Shown here in pieces: positions 17,664 through 27,612 of a stretch of 64,000 bases of DNA; within the stretch, counting starts at the first letter, position 1; every line of letters begins with the position of its first letter. The notes below the pieces were generated by a model, which was not told where the DNA came from, ran no database searches, and saw only the letters and a list, made by a program, of their open reading frames with translations. Origin of the DNA: Intestinibacter bartlettii (lineage in GTDB: Bacteria > Bacillota > Clostridia > Peptostreptococcales > Peptostreptococcaceae). A program made the position numbers and the translations under genes. The DNA is taken from assembly GCF_000154445.1 (NCBI RefSeq), contig NZ_DS499569.1; one strand, written 5' to 3'.

Positions 17664-19034
17664 ATGGATTTCTTAAAATTACTTAATTCAATCGATAGTC
17701 TTATATGGGGTCCTCCCCTATTAGTTTTATTAGTAGGTACTGGTATCTACTTTACTATAAGACTTGGACTTATTCAAATTGTTAAACTACCAAAGGCATT
17801 AAAATTAATTTTTAAAGCTGAAAATAACGGTAGTGGTGATATATCTAGCTTTGGTGCACTATGTACAGCACTAGCTGCTACAATTGGTACTGGTAATATT
17901 GTCGGTGTTGCTACTGCTATAAAAGCAGGTGGACCTGGAGCATTATTTTGGATGTGGCTTGCAGCATTTTTCGGAATGGCAACTAAATATTCTGAAGGGT
18001 TACTAGCTATAAAATTTAGAACAAAAGATTCTAAAGGTCAAGTTTCTGGCGGCCCAATGTATTACATAGTTAATGGTATGGGACAAAAATGGAAACCTCT
18101 TGCAATATTCTTTGCTATAAGTGGTATTTTAGTCGCACTTTTAGGTATAGGTACTTTTTCACAAGTAAACTCAATTACAGATGCTGTAAATAGTTCATTT
18201 GGTATAAGCCCTAAAATAGTAGCAGTCATTCTTGCAGTTTTAGTTGCATTAGTAGTTTTCGGTGGACTTCAAAGTATTTCAAACGTATCAACTAAAATAG
18301 TTCCTTTTATGACAGTAGCATATATAGCAATATGCTTAGTTATACTAGTTAGTTCTTATAACTTAATCCCACAAACTTTTGCTTTAATATTTAAAGGCGC
18401 ATTTACAGGACAAGCTGCTGCAGGTGGTTTCCTAGGTGCAACAGTTGCAATGGCAATTAGAAATGGTATTGCTCGTGGCGTTTTCTCAAATGAATCTGGT
18501 CTTGGTAGTGCCCCTATTGCAGCTGCTGCTGCAAAAACACAGTGGCCAGCAGAACAAGGTTTAATATCAATGACTGGTACTTTTATAGACAGTATAATAA
18601 TATGTACTTTAACAGGTGTATCTTTAATAATAACAGGTGTTTGGCAAGGTGATCTTAATGGAGCTGTAATGACACAAGCTGCATTTGCAAGTGTACTTCC
18701 AAATATAGGTCCATTATTCTTAACAGTAAGCCTTAGCTTATTTGCCTTCACAACTATACTTGGATGGAGTTATTATGGAGAGAGATGTTTTGAATTTTTA
18801 TTCGGTGCAAACAAAATAAATATATTTAGATGTTTATTTGTGGCAATGGTGCTTTTAGGTGGTTTCTTAAAACTAGAAATGGTTTGGGTTATAGCTGATA
18901 TAGTAAATGGACTTATGGCTCTACCAAACTTAATAGCATTACTTGCACTATCTCCGGTAGTTGTATCAGAAACTAAGCTTTATATGGATAACTTAAAGTC
19001 CTTAAATAAATCTCAAAATCAACATGTTATCTAA
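17664..19034 (+). CDS. Alanine/glycine:cation symporter (AGCS family)
   Basis: This membrane protein of about 456 aa imports alanine or glycine with sodium. It has the AGCS signatures ALAATIGTGNIVGVATAI, GGPMYYIVNGMG, and IARGVFSNESGLGSAPIAAAAA, with about ten helices. The frame begins at a GTG (17655), but that GTG lies inside AAAGGAGTG. ATG 17664 with 8-nt spacing is the start. Position after a glycine riboswitch argues for glycine as a physiological substrate. Confidence 0.93.
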   Translation: MDFLKLLNSIDSLIWGPPLLVLLVGTGIYFTIRLGLIQIVKLPKALKLIFKAENNGSGDISSFGALCTALAATIGTGNIVGVATAIKAGGPGALFWMWLAAFFGMATKYSEGLLAIKFRTKDSKGQVSGGPMYYIVNGMGQKWKPLAIFFAISGILVALLGIGTFSQVNSITDAVNSSFGISPKIVAVILAVLVALVVFGGLQSISNVSTKIVPFMTVAYIAICLVILVSSYNLIPQTFALIFKGAFTGQAAAGGFLGATVAMAIRNGIARGVFSNESGLGSAPIAAAAAKTQWPAEQGLISMTGTFIDSIIICTLTGVSLIITGVWQGDLNGAVMTQAAFASVLPNIGPLFLTVSLSLFAFTTILGWSYYGERCFEFLFGANKINIFRCLFVAMVLLGGFLKLEMVWVIADIVNGLMALPNLIALLALSPVVVSETKLYMDNLKSLNKSQNQHVI

Positions 19035-19048
19035 AATTTTATTTAATG

Positions 19049-19088
19049 AAAAGGAGCCGTTTTAATCTAGTTAAATCGACTCCTTTTT
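19049..19088 (+). terminator. Terminator of the symporter gene
   Basis: An imperfect stem AAAAGGAGcCG / CGaCTCCTTTT is followed by TTAAAA, 15 bp after the stop. Confidence 0.8.
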
Positions 19089-19092
19089 AAAA

Positions 19093-19235
19093 TTTTTTAT
19101 AACACATAGAAAATTATTTTCATTTATAAATTCTGAATAAGTATAATTTCCGTATATGTGTTTTTAGCACTTAGCTTAGCAAGTGCTATAACTTTCAAAG
19201 AAATTTACATCTTTAAGGGAGTTTAGAATAAAGAT
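19093..19235 (-). repeat. Dispersed structured intergenic repeat, copy 2
   Basis: This is the inverted counterpart of 10756-10896. The exact 36-nt shared block is at 19137-19172. The hairpin AGCACTTG...AAGTGCT and the following GGAAATTATACTTAT arm are conserved. It fills the space between two convergent genes. Confidence 0.75.
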
Positions 19236-19239
19236 TTAT

Positions 19240-21375
19240 TTATTTTTGAAGTAATATTTGTTGTGGATACTCATCCATAACTACTTTTACTTTAAATAAA
19301 TCACCATCTATATCAATGCTCATATTTCCACCTTGAAGACTTACTAAGTCTCTCGCTATAGCAAGGCCAAGCCCACTACCCTCAGTATTTCTAGATTCAT
19401 CTGCTCGTTTAAATCTTTCCATAATTTCCTCAGGATCAAAATTAAGTTCATATGAAGATATATTTTTCATTGTAGTTATAATTTTACCATCTTCTTTTAC
19501 AACATCTATATACACACGTGTATTTGGAAGTGAATACTTACTTATATTGCAAATTAGATTTTCAAAAACTCTATACAGTCTTCTACCATCTGCTAAAACA
19601 TAGGTACTCTCTTCTGTTAAATTGACCCTAAGTCCTAAATTAGCTTCTTCTAATTTGTCCTCTAATTCACCTATACTTTGCTGTAATAATTGTTTTAAAT
19701 CTAGTCTTACCAATTCAAGTTCGATATTTCCTGTACTAGCCTTACTAGCCTCAAATAAATCTTCTATTAATACTTTTAATCTCTTTGATTTATTATCAAG
19801 CACTTTCACATAGTCTTTTAAATATTCAGGCTGTAAATCTTCTTCTTTTTTAATCAATTCAACATAATTTATTATAGAAGTTAGAGGAGTTTTTAAATCA
19901 TGAGATACATTTGTTATAAGCTCACTTTTCATTCTCTCACTCTTTATTCTCTGTTCAATTGAATTTTCAAGACCCTCACTGATGTTGTTTATATCATTTG
20001 CAAGTGAACTAAAGTATATATCATTTTTTTCTTCGATTTTATAATTTAATTCACCTTCTTTTATTTTGTGAACACCTTTCATTATTTCATTTAAATATCC
20101 TAGTTTTTTAACAAAATATATTAAAAATCCTAATTGTATTCCAAATATTATAATTAAAGCAGAAAGCTCTATCCATGATCCCGACATGACTATAACTATA
20201 AATTCTGCTAATACACATAAGATTGCTACAGTAATTATTTTCTTTGTTAAATCAAAATCTTTATTTTGTTTAATTAGATTTCTAGTTTCTTGTATAGCAA
20301 CTTTTATTTTTTCAAATAACCAAATTATAATTCTAATACTCCAACTTGTCTTAAAGAAATCAGTTTTCTTTTCAAAGTTTGATATCTGCTTTATAATGAC
20401 TATAAAGTAAAATAAAATTATAAAAATAGGTATTATACAAAATTGATTTACAAAAGCATTTGGTTCCTCTGCTATTGCAACTATCAATGCTATATCAATA
20501 GATAAAAGTGTAACTATAACTTCTAACGGTATTTTGTTATAGTAATTCCAAAATTCTCGTTTTGTTTTAGGTAATTTAAAATTCATAATCATATATACCA
20601 CAAAGAATACCACAGATAATATTCCCATTGGTATACCCCACTCCAAGCTTTTTTCATATTTATTTACAATCTGCTGATAGTAAGAATATCCATATTCAAA
20701 TGCATTAAGATCTATTAATTTTTTTGAAATCGAAACATAAGCATCAACATCATCATTCACAGTTATTACTTCATTTTCAGGATAATAAAAATATCCACTT
20801 ATAGGTTTGTACTCTGTATTCCCTATTTTTCTATTTACCAAGTTATTATTTTCAAACTTGGCTTGATAATAACCTTTTGCATTTTTCTTAAAGTTATTTA
20901 ATGTTTTATAATCAGTATTAGTTACTATCTCACCTGTAGTATTATTTTTTATAAAATATTCAATACCTCTCATGCCTTTAAGAATTTTTTTAGATTCAGA
21001 CTTTAGATTTTCTGCAAATTCCTTTTCAGTCATATTTATATCTTTTTCACTATCATAATAGTATATTCCTTCATTATAGTCATAATAATATGAACCTGTT
21101 GCTGCAGCATTTGGATTATATTTATCTTTATTTTCTGAATCTATAACAGAATATTTTAAATTTGTTAAAATACTATTCATAACCTTTTGGTTAAAATATT
21201 TACTTTTAAAATAGTTCTTCTCTATTTGCATTCCATTATCTCGCACATCTGAAGTTATTGAACTATAACTAAAATCAGCATTGTGAGTATATGCCAAAAA
21301 TGAAATATTAATTCCTAAAAAGATTGATAAACATATCAAAAATCCTAGCAAAAAAATATTTTTTAATTTTTTCAT
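19240..21375 (-). CDS. Membrane sensor histidine kinase
   Basis: A 711-aa protein. An N-terminal membrane helix is followed by a roughly 220-residue extracytoplasmic sensor region and then several more helices (about 245-430). After these come a HAMP-like segment, the HisKA motif ELITNVSHDLKTPLTSIINY (phospho-His in SHDLKTP), and HATPase boxes ending in GSGLGLAIARDLVSLQGG. It pairs with the response regulator 10 bp upstream. The large polytopic input region is longer than in simple two-helix kinases. The signal is unknown. Confidence 0.9.
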   Translation of the reverse strand: MKKLKNIFLLGFLICLSIFLGINISFLAYTHNADFSYSSITSDVRDNGMQIEKNYFKSKYFNQKVMNSILTNLKYSVIDSENKDKYNPNAAATGSYYYDYNEGIYYYDSEKDINMTEKEFAENLKSESKKILKGMRGIEYFIKNNTTGEIVTNTDYKTLNNFKKNAKGYYQAKFENNNLVNRKIGNTEYKPISGYFYYPENEVITVNDDVDAYVSISKKLIDLNAFEYGYSYYQQIVNKYEKSLEWGIPMGILSVVFFVVYMIMNFKLPKTKREFWNYYNKIPLEVIVTLLSIDIALIVAIAEEPNAFVNQFCIIPIFIILFYFIVIIKQISNFEKKTDFFKTSWSIRIIIWLFEKIKVAIQETRNLIKQNKDFDLTKKIITVAILCVLAEFIVIVMSGSWIELSALIIIFGIQLGFLIYFVKKLGYLNEIMKGVHKIKEGELNYKIEEKNDIYFSSLANDINNISEGLENSIEQRIKSERMKSELITNVSHDLKTPLTSIINYVELIKKEEDLQPEYLKDYVKVLDNKSKRLKVLIEDLFEASKASTGNIELELVRLDLKQLLQQSIGELEDKLEEANLGLRVNLTEESTYVLADGRRLYRVFENLICNISKYSLPNTRVYIDVVKEDGKIITTMKNISSYELNFDPEEIMERFKRADESRNTEGSGLGLAIARDLVSLQGGNMSIDIDGDLFKVKVVMDEYPQQILLQK

Positions 21376-21385
21376 TAATTCACCT

Positions 21386-22081
21386 CTATATTTTCTCTAT
21401 TTTGTATCCAATCCCCCATACAACTTTTAAATATCTGGGCTCCTTAGGATTTATCTCTATTTTTTCTCTGATTCTTCTAATATGAACAGCCACTGTATTT
21501 TCTACATTGAAACTTTCTTCTTTCCATACTTTTTCATAAATTTCATCAATTGAAAAAACTCGTCCTTTATTTCTAAGCAGCAATTCTAATATTCTATATT
21601 CTATAGGAGTTACTTTTACTTGATTTCCGTCTACTTTTACTTCTTTAGTAGAAGTATTCAACTCTAATCCGCCACTTCTAAGTACATCTTCTCTTGTTTC
21701 ATTATTAAAATTCCCAAAATTCATATATCGTCTTAAATTCGATTTAACTCTTGCTATAAGTTCTAGTAAATTAAACGGCTTTGTTATATAGTCATCAGCT
21801 CCTATATTTAATCCTAAAATTTTGTCTGTATCTTCTCCTTTTGCAGACACTAAAATTATAGGTATATTTTTCTCCTGTCTTATTTTTATAGTTGCCTTAA
21901 TTCCATCTAATTTAGGCATCATTATATCCATTAAAATAAGATGTATTTCCTCATTTGTAAGTATATCTAAAGCTTCTAGTCCATCATATGCTTTAAATAC
22001 TTTATACCCCTCATTTCTTAGATATATTTCTATAGACTCTACTATTTCTTTGTCGTCATCGACCACTAATATATTATACAT
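21386..22081 (-). CDS. OmpR-family response regulator
   Basis: A 231-aa protein. The receiver domain has DDD near the start, the phospho-Asp in LILMDIMMPKLDG, and the conserved Lys in DDYITKPF. The C-terminal winged helix ends in NTVAVHIRRIREKIE...YLKVVWGIGYKIE, a classic OmpR/PhoB DNA-binding domain. It is cotranscribed with the kinase at 19240-21375. Targets are unknown. Confidence 0.93.
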   Translation of the reverse strand: MYNILVVDDDKEIVESIEIYLRNEGYKVFKAYDGLEALDILTNEEIHLILMDIMMPKLDGIKATIKIRQEKNIPIILVSAKGEDTDKILGLNIGADDYITKPFNLLELIARVKSNLRRYMNFGNFNNETREDVLRSGGLELNTSTKEVKVDGNQVKVTPIEYRILELLLRNKGRVFSIDEIYEKVWKEESFNVENTVAVHIRRIREKIEINPKEPRYLKVVWGIGYKIEKI

Positions 22082-22246
22082 AATTTATTTCCTTTCCCTT
22101 TTTGCTATGTGCTATCTTCTTTTATTATAATAGCATATCTAAAAAAATTATACATTTATATCACCCCTTACCCAAATTATACTTTTATAATAAAGAGTAA
22201 ATTTTACATATAACTTGATATAAATCTTAATATTTTCTTACATGAT

Positions 22247-22277
22247 AAAAAGCTGAACACAAATTGTTCAGCTTTTT
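22247..22277 (-). terminator. Terminator of the Lys-rich secreted protein gene
   Basis: AAAAAGCTGAACA / TGTTCAGCTTTTT is a perfect 13-bp stem with a 5-nt loop, about 17 bp after the stop at 22295. Confidence 0.88.
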
Positions 22278-22294
22278 GTTTATTTAAAAATATA

Positions 22295-22774
22295 TTATTT
22301 TAATAATTCAAAATATCCTGATGGATGGAAATAATATATATGAGATGTTTGTTTATCTACTAAATATGCCATATCTCCATCACAGTTTGGTAAAAATACA
22401 TATCCTTTTATACCTTTTTGTTTTATACATTTATATGTATTTTCATTTCCCATATAAGTGAATCCTTTAACTTCTGGTTCTAATTTTTTTACAAGTTTTA
22501 ATGCTTGTGCTTTTGTTAATACTTTATTTGATTTATTTGTTTTTTTATGATTTTTATTATGTTTTTTAGTTTGTTTTTTTACTGTAGTCTTTTTAGTTGA
22601 AGATTTCTTATTTGTTGCCTTTTTAGTTGTAACCTTTTTACTACTTTTAGCTTGAACACTTACTTGTTGTTTTAGATTACTATAGCTAGCTGCATATATA
22701 CTTTCTCCAGCTGAACTTACAATCATTAAACCTACACATAATATTGATAACATTTTTATAATAGCTTTTTTCAT
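22295..22774 (-). CDS. Secreted protein with Lys/Thr-rich linker
   Basis: A 159-aa protein. A signal peptide (MKKAIIKMLSILCVGLMIVS...YAAS) is followed by a low-complexity basic stretch of KKTT/KKSS/KKHNK units (about 40-85). A compact 70-residue C-terminal domain (TKAQALKLVKKLEPEVKGFTYMGN...GYFELLK) follows. The basic linker would bind anionic wall polymers. The C-terminal domain is not recognised. It is monocistronic. Confidence 0.75.
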   Translation of the reverse strand: MKKAIIKMLSILCVGLMIVSSAGESIYAASYSNLKQQVSVQAKSSKKVTTKKATNKKSSTKKTTVKKQTKKHNKNHKKTNKSNKVLTKAQALKLVKKLEPEVKGFTYMGNENTYKCIKQKGIKGYVFLPNCDGDMAYLVDKQTSHIYYFHPSGYFELLK

Positions 22775-22949
22775 AATAGTTTCCTCCCATTCATATATAG
22801 TTATTTTATTGAATGATTCTTTATTTCTTTTATTTATACTATTATGATATCATCATTTTTTTTAATTTGTGGTTACACAAATGTTACTTCTGATTACAAC
22901 TTCGTAACCCTCTTTTTGCTACTAATTGTTATCATTTTGTCACTATTTT

Positions 22950-23267
22950 TTAAACAAATTTCTTTATCATATTTTCAATATTTTCTATTGTCACATCTCC
23001 ATTAGCAGTTTCATCCAATATTTTTCCATCTTCATAAATTCTTATTACTGGCAAACTTAAAACCTTTTGTTTTATAGCTATTCTCGGTGCACTTTTAGTA
23101 TCTATATTGCAAAATTTCATATCTTTATCATATTTTTTAGATAATTCTTCAACGTCTGGAAGTAGCTCTTTACATGGTTGACATGTTTCACTCCAAAATT
23201 CTACAACTACTTTTCCTTTGTATTTTAATACTTCTTCTTCAAAATTTTCTTTATTTACACGTATCAT
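22950..23267 (-). CDS. Thioredoxin-family protein
   Basis: A 105-aa thioredoxin fold with the active site WSETCQPCK and the cis-Pro in LSLPVIRIY. The ATG at 23267 is preceded by GGGGGAG; the longer frame starting at a TTG (23282) would put the ribosome site inside the gene. CQPC differs from the canonical CGPC, so redox properties may differ. It follows the reductase gene by about 16 bp and is probably its partner. Confidence 0.88.
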   Translation of the reverse strand: MIRVNKENFEEEVLKYKGKVVVEFWSETCQPCKELLPDVEELSKKYDKDMKFCNIDTKSAPRIAIKQKVLSLPVIRIYEDGKILDETANGDVTIENIENMIKKFV

Positions 23268-23283
23268 TATTATCTCCCCCAAA

Positions 23284-24213
23284 TTAACCTATATATTTTT
23301 CAACATTTATAGCAGCTATTGCGCCATCATTTGAAGCAGTTATTACTTGTCTTAAATCTTTAACTCTGCAATCACCGACTGCATATACACCTTTTATATT
23401 TGTTTCCATTTTTTCATTTGTCTTTATATAACCCTTCTCATCTAGATTTAATAACCCCTTAAATAAATCTGTCTGAGGAGTTAAACCAACAAATACAAAT
23501 AAACCTATTATACCATCTTCTCCTGCTTCAAATATTATTTCTTTATTTATTTTTAAATCTGTTATCTTAATTCCATTTAAGATATCTTCCCCCAAAAGCT
23601 GTGTAACTTTTGCATTATTTATTACTTGTATATTTTTTGTGTTTGTGCATTTTTCTTTTATATATTCACTACATTTAAGTTTATCATACTTACTTAAAAT
23701 CGTTACTTTCTTAGCAAATTTTGATAAATACAAACTTTCTTTAACTGCACTTTCACCGCCACCTGCTACATATACATCTAAATCTTCAAACAGATGACCA
23801 TCACAAATAGCACAATAAGATAATCCCTTACCTAAAAATTCATCTTCTCTATCTATATTTAATTTTTTATGTTTAGATCCTGTAGCGATTATGATAGCTT
23901 TTGTTTTGTAGATACTATTTTTGCACTTTATTGTTTTTATATCATTTTGCAAATCTAAATCTAAAACTTCATCTTTTACTAATTCAGCACCAAATTTCTT
24001 GCACTGCTCTAACATTCTATTTGCCAAAGATGCTCCTGTATCTTCTTCCAATGCTCCAGGGTAATTTGCTATTACACCTGTATTTAGTATTTGGCCACCA
24101 AATGTTTTCTTTTCTATTATTAATGTCTTTAATTTCGCTCTTCCTGAATATATGCCTGCACTCAGCCCTCCAGGTCCAGAACCAATTATTATTAAATCGT
24201 AAATATTATTCAT
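23284..24213 (-). CDS. trxB: Thioredoxin reductase-like flavoprotein
   Basis: About 309 aa from ATG 24213. It has an N-terminal FAD site (DLIIIGSGPGGLSAGIYSGRA), the redox pair in SYCAICDGHLF, an NAD(P)-binding loop (VYVAGGGESAVKESLYL), and a C-terminal FAD motif (GVYAVGDCR). It reduces the thioredoxin encoded next to it. The start overlaps the end of the M3 peptidase gene region (stop 24233) by close spacing, so M3 peptidase, reductase and thioredoxin may be one transcript. Confidence 0.9.
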   Translation of the reverse strand: MNNIYDLIIIGSGPGGLSAGIYSGRAKLKTLIIEKKTFGGQILNTGVIANYPGALEEDTGASLANRMLEQCKKFGAELVKDEVLDLDLQNDIKTIKCKNSIYKTKAIIIATGSKHKKLNIDREDEFLGKGLSYCAICDGHLFEDLDVYVAGGGESAVKESLYLSKFAKKVTILSKYDKLKCSEYIKEKCTNTKNIQVINNAKVTQLLGEDILNGIKITDLKINKEIIFEAGEDGIIGLFVFVGLTPQTDLFKGLLNLDEKGYIKTNEKMETNIKGVYAVGDCRVKDLRQVITASNDGAIAAINVEKYIG

Positions 24214-24232
24214 ATAAATCGCCTCAATATAA

Positions 24233-25936
24233 TTATAATTCACTATCTTTTATATTTACTAGCAAATTGTTAATATTTTCCCCAATATTTTTTATAGTTT
24301 TATCTTCAAATGGTGAATTTAAATTTCCTATGTTTACAATTTCTAAAAATGATTTTGTTCCTCCAACTTTGCATATGTTTATATAGTCTTGCCAAGCTTG
24401 TTCAAAATTCTCATTAGATTTTTGTAAGAATTGGAATGCACATACTTGTGCTAAAACATAATCAATATAATAAAACGGATTTTTGAAAATATGTCCTTGT
24501 TTAAACCAATAACATCCTTTTTCTAAAATATCTATATCTCTATAATCTCTATGTGGAAGATATTTTTTCTCTAGTTCTCTAAATATCTGTTTTCTCTCAT
24601 CTTTTGACATAGTTGGATTTTCATAAATTCTATGTTGGAATTCATCTACAATTACTCCATAAGGTATAAACTTAATTGCAGAACTCATATGGTAGAATTT
24701 ATATTTTAAGGTATCTTCTTTAAAGAATAACTCCATCCATGGATAAGTTATAAATTCCATACTCATTGAATGTATTTCACAACTATCTAAAGTTGGGAAG
24801 TTTATCTCATACATAGGTATATCTTTTGACATATAAAGTTGGAATGCATGACCAGCTTCGTGTGTAAGCACATCTATATCTTCTGATGTATTGTTGAAAT
24901 TAGAGAATATAAATGGACTGTTGTAATTTGGTATATGTGTACAATATCCTCCTGCAGCTTTTGATTTTCTTGTAACTAAATCCATAAGCTCATTTTGTGT
25001 CATATATTCGAAAAATTCTGCAGTTTCTTTAGATAACTCGCTGTACATCTTTTTTCCATTTTCGATTATATATTTTTCATATTCTTCTCCGCCTTTTATA
25101 GTTGCATTTCCATTTTTAAATTCTATAGATTCATGTGCAAACCAAAAATCATCTATTCCTATTCTTTTTGCCTGTCTTTCATATAATTTATTACATAAAG
25201 GTACTATATAATCTTGAACTTCTTCTCTAAGTTTTTTAATATTTTCCTCATTATAGTCACTTCGATTCATTCTTATATATCCAAGTTCAGTAAATGATTT
25301 ATAACCTAGTTTTTTCGCCATCTTATCCCTTACTGAAACTAATTTATCAAATAATGAATCGAATTTATCTTCATTTTCTTCAAAATAGCTATAATATAAT
25401 TTTGTAGACTCTATTCTAGTTTCTATATCCTTATCCATCATATATTTCATAAGTGAGGATAAGTTGTGAGTCTCTCCTTTATATTCTATCTTTGCACTTG
25501 CTAAAAGCTTTGTATATTGAGAGCAAAGTTTATTTTCCTCTTGTAAGTCTTCTATTATTTCTTTTGAAAAAGATTTTATAGAATCTTCACAGATATTATA
25601 AAACTGCTTGCTAAAATCATTTATTATTTCATTTTTAAATTGTGAATTTACTATAGCCTTATAAAATTCGCAGTTTAAATCTTCATATAGCGGCATATAC
25701 TCATCCCAATATTTTTTCTCTTCTTCATAATATTCATCGCTCGTATCTATACTATATCTAATCGATGCTATTGTAGAATTACTTTGAATATCGTTTCTAA
25801 TTTCATTTAATTGTAATATGTAGTTTTTTTGGTCCTCATAATTAGTGGACTTATTTATTTTGTCTACTAGCTTTATGAACTTATCTTTTATATCTTCATA
25901 AGAAGAACGTTCATATTTATATTGTGAAAATTTCAT
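24233..25936 (-). CDS. M3-family oligoendopeptidase
   Basis: About 567 aa. It carries the zinc-protease motif HEAGH (in DVLTHEAGHAFQLYMSKD) with the downstream Glu in a helix (SCEIHSMSMEF), as in PepF/M3 oligoendopeptidases that trim short peptides in the cytosol. The frame extends to 26071, but ATG 25936 has TTGGAGGATGAG directly upstream and gives the normal family length. No signal peptide. Confidence 0.92.
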   Translation of the reverse strand: MKFSQYKYERSSYEDIKDKFIKLVDKINKSTNYEDQKNYILQLNEIRNDIQSNSTIASIRYSIDTSDEYYEEEKKYWDEYMPLYEDLNCEFYKAIVNSQFKNEIINDFSKQFYNICEDSIKSFSKEIIEDLQEENKLCSQYTKLLASAKIEYKGETHNLSSLMKYMMDKDIETRIESTKLYYSYFEENEDKFDSLFDKLVSVRDKMAKKLGYKSFTELGYIRMNRSDYNEENIKKLREEVQDYIVPLCNKLYERQAKRIGIDDFWFAHESIEFKNGNATIKGGEEYEKYIIENGKKMYSELSKETAEFFEYMTQNELMDLVTRKSKAAGGYCTHIPNYNSPFIFSNFNNTSEDIDVLTHEAGHAFQLYMSKDIPMYEINFPTLDSCEIHSMSMEFITYPWMELFFKEDTLKYKFYHMSSAIKFIPYGVIVDEFQHRIYENPTMSKDERKQIFRELEKKYLPHRDYRDIDILEKGCYWFKQGHIFKNPFYYIDYVLAQVCAFQFLQKSNENFEQAWQDYINICKVGGTKSFLEIVNIGNLNSPFEDKTIKNIGENINNLLVNIKDSEL

Positions 25937-26027
25937 CTCATCCTCCAAAATTATGTTATTATTCTGTTTTTTAACTTTTATATATTTAAATTTATCATAT
26001 TTATACAAAATATTAAATATGTATACT

Positions 26028-27284
26028 CTATCTTGTAATTTTTCTAGCAAGTGTAGCAGTCCAAATTCCAACCAAAGTAACTCCCAAAATCATCTCAATG
26101 CTCGATAATATTATGCTTGTACCTATTGGAATTATATCTCCATAGCCAACTGTTGTAAATGTTACTAAACTAAAGTAAAGCGACTCTAAAAAATCAACAA
26201 GGATCAGCTTTTTTTCTAATATAGAAAATGATGTTAAATTATAATTTATCAGTCTATCACCTATACTTATTCCTGTAAACATATATATTATTGCAAATAT
26301 AAGAACAATTTCTAATGAGGTAATAAGTGCATATGTTGGCCTTTCTCCATATCCACAAGTTAACCAAAATATTTTCGATTTAAACTTAGAAAACCCCTCT
26401 AAAGTCTTACTTTGACTGCATTTGTATAAATAGTGATATTCTCCTGATATATTTAAAATTCTATTGCTTTCAAATTGTGAGGCTATATTTTTATATGTCT
26501 TAGATATACTGGCATAGTATTCTTTATTTTTATCTCTGTATATAAATTTATCGAAAAAAGTATTTTCATTTAGCTTTGTCACAAACTCATCGTCAAATTC
26601 CAGCTTATATACTTTGCTGTTTATCATAGAAAATGATTTTAAATTACAATCAGAAAAATATATACTTTCTATTTCATCTTTATCAAATATAGATTTTTTT
26701 AAATTACACAATATAAATTGTATATTTTTTATTTCATTTTGTTGAAATATACTTTTTCTCAGATTTGTTTTATCAAATATGCAATTATGAAAGCTTGAGT
26801 TTGAAAAATAAGCTATACTCTCAAGATTAAAATTGAAGAATTCATCTTCTTTAAATTTAGTATTTAAAAATGTGCAATCTAAGAATTCACACCCTAAAAA
26901 TATGCAGTTCTCAAATTGTATGTTTTTAAATATACAATTTTTAAATATGACATACTCAAACTTTATATTATAAACTGTTTTATATATAATTTCAGATGTC
27001 ATTTCAAATAACCCAAATCCTACATTGTAAAATGTTTCGAATTTCAAGTTTTCAACATCTTCAAAATCGATTACTTCCTTCTCGATATTTGCTTGTCCAT
27101 TCGATTGGTCTTTCATTATAATTTTTTTCTTTTTTACTTTAACATCTTTTAAACTCTCATTATCATCTTGATCTTTTTTAAATATTTCTAATTGATTATA
27201 ATAAGCTTCTTTACTTTTAGTCAAAGATTTATCTAGTATTTCCTCTATAGTTTTTCTTATATCATTAAAATTATATTCATACAT
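26028..27284 (-). CDS. Pentapeptide-repeat-like protein with C-terminal K+ channel module
   Basis: A 418-aa protein. Residues about 90-225 hold many short F/L-x-x-C-x-F-type turns (FKNCIFKNIQFENCIFLGCEFLDCTF...), the pattern of a right-handed beta helix of pentapeptide repeats. The C-terminus (about 315-418) has two membrane helices flanking a pore loop with the K+ selectivity filter TVGYGD. The cytosolic beta helix probably senses or anchors. Channel function is inferred from the filter. It is divergent from the HNH-like gene at 27613. Confidence 0.85.
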   Translation of the reverse strand: MYEYNFNDIRKTIEEILDKSLTKSKEAYYNQLEIFKKDQDDNESLKDVKVKKKKIIMKDQSNGQANIEKEVIDFEDVENLKFETFYNVGFGLFEMTSEIIYKTVYNIKFEYVIFKNCIFKNIQFENCIFLGCEFLDCTFLNTKFKEDEFFNFNLESIAYFSNSSFHNCIFDKTNLRKSIFQQNEIKNIQFILCNLKKSIFDKDEIESIYFSDCNLKSFSMINSKVYKLEFDDEFVTKLNENTFFDKFIYRDKNKEYYASISKTYKNIASQFESNRILNISGEYHYLYKCSQSKTLEGFSKFKSKIFWLTCGYGERPTYALITSLEIVLIFAIIYMFTGISIGDRLINYNLTSFSILEKKLILVDFLESLYFSLVTFTTVGYGDIIPIGTSIILSSIEMILGVTLVGIWTATLARKITR

Positions 27285-27612
27285 TATTAACTCCCTTATC
27301 TTTTTATTTCACTTAATTTATATACTATTTAATTTAAATATATTAAAATCCCTCTATTTTTAAAAACCAATATTTCGACGATTTAATACATAATATTTTA
27401 TCTAAAATAGATTTAAGTTTTTCACAACAATTTTTAAGTTGTAGCTATTAAAGTAATATTTTTAAGGTACTACAAATAAACTTATACAAACATTTATTTT
27501 AAATAAATATTTTTCAAATTATTATTTAATTGTTTTTGAAGGTATATTTTATTTTTTAAACGAAATTTTATTTATAAACTTTTGTGTATTATTGATAATG
27601 GAGGTCTATTAT
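27285..27612. other. Divergent promoter region, no gene seen
   Basis: About 330 bp of very AT-rich DNA between divergent genes. AATGGAGG directly precedes the ATG at 27613. I see no terminator, repeat or RNA fold that stands out. Confidence 0.6.

Noticed and set aside
14744..19034. Argonaute operon with partner genes
   Set aside because: The flanking genes are convergent (14317) and divergent (17664), so the Argonaute gene is transcribed alone.
26029..26071. Longer N-terminus for the M3 peptidase (to 26071)
   Set aside because: It would overlap the channel gene's end; the ATG at 25936 has a strong GGAGG and gives the family length.
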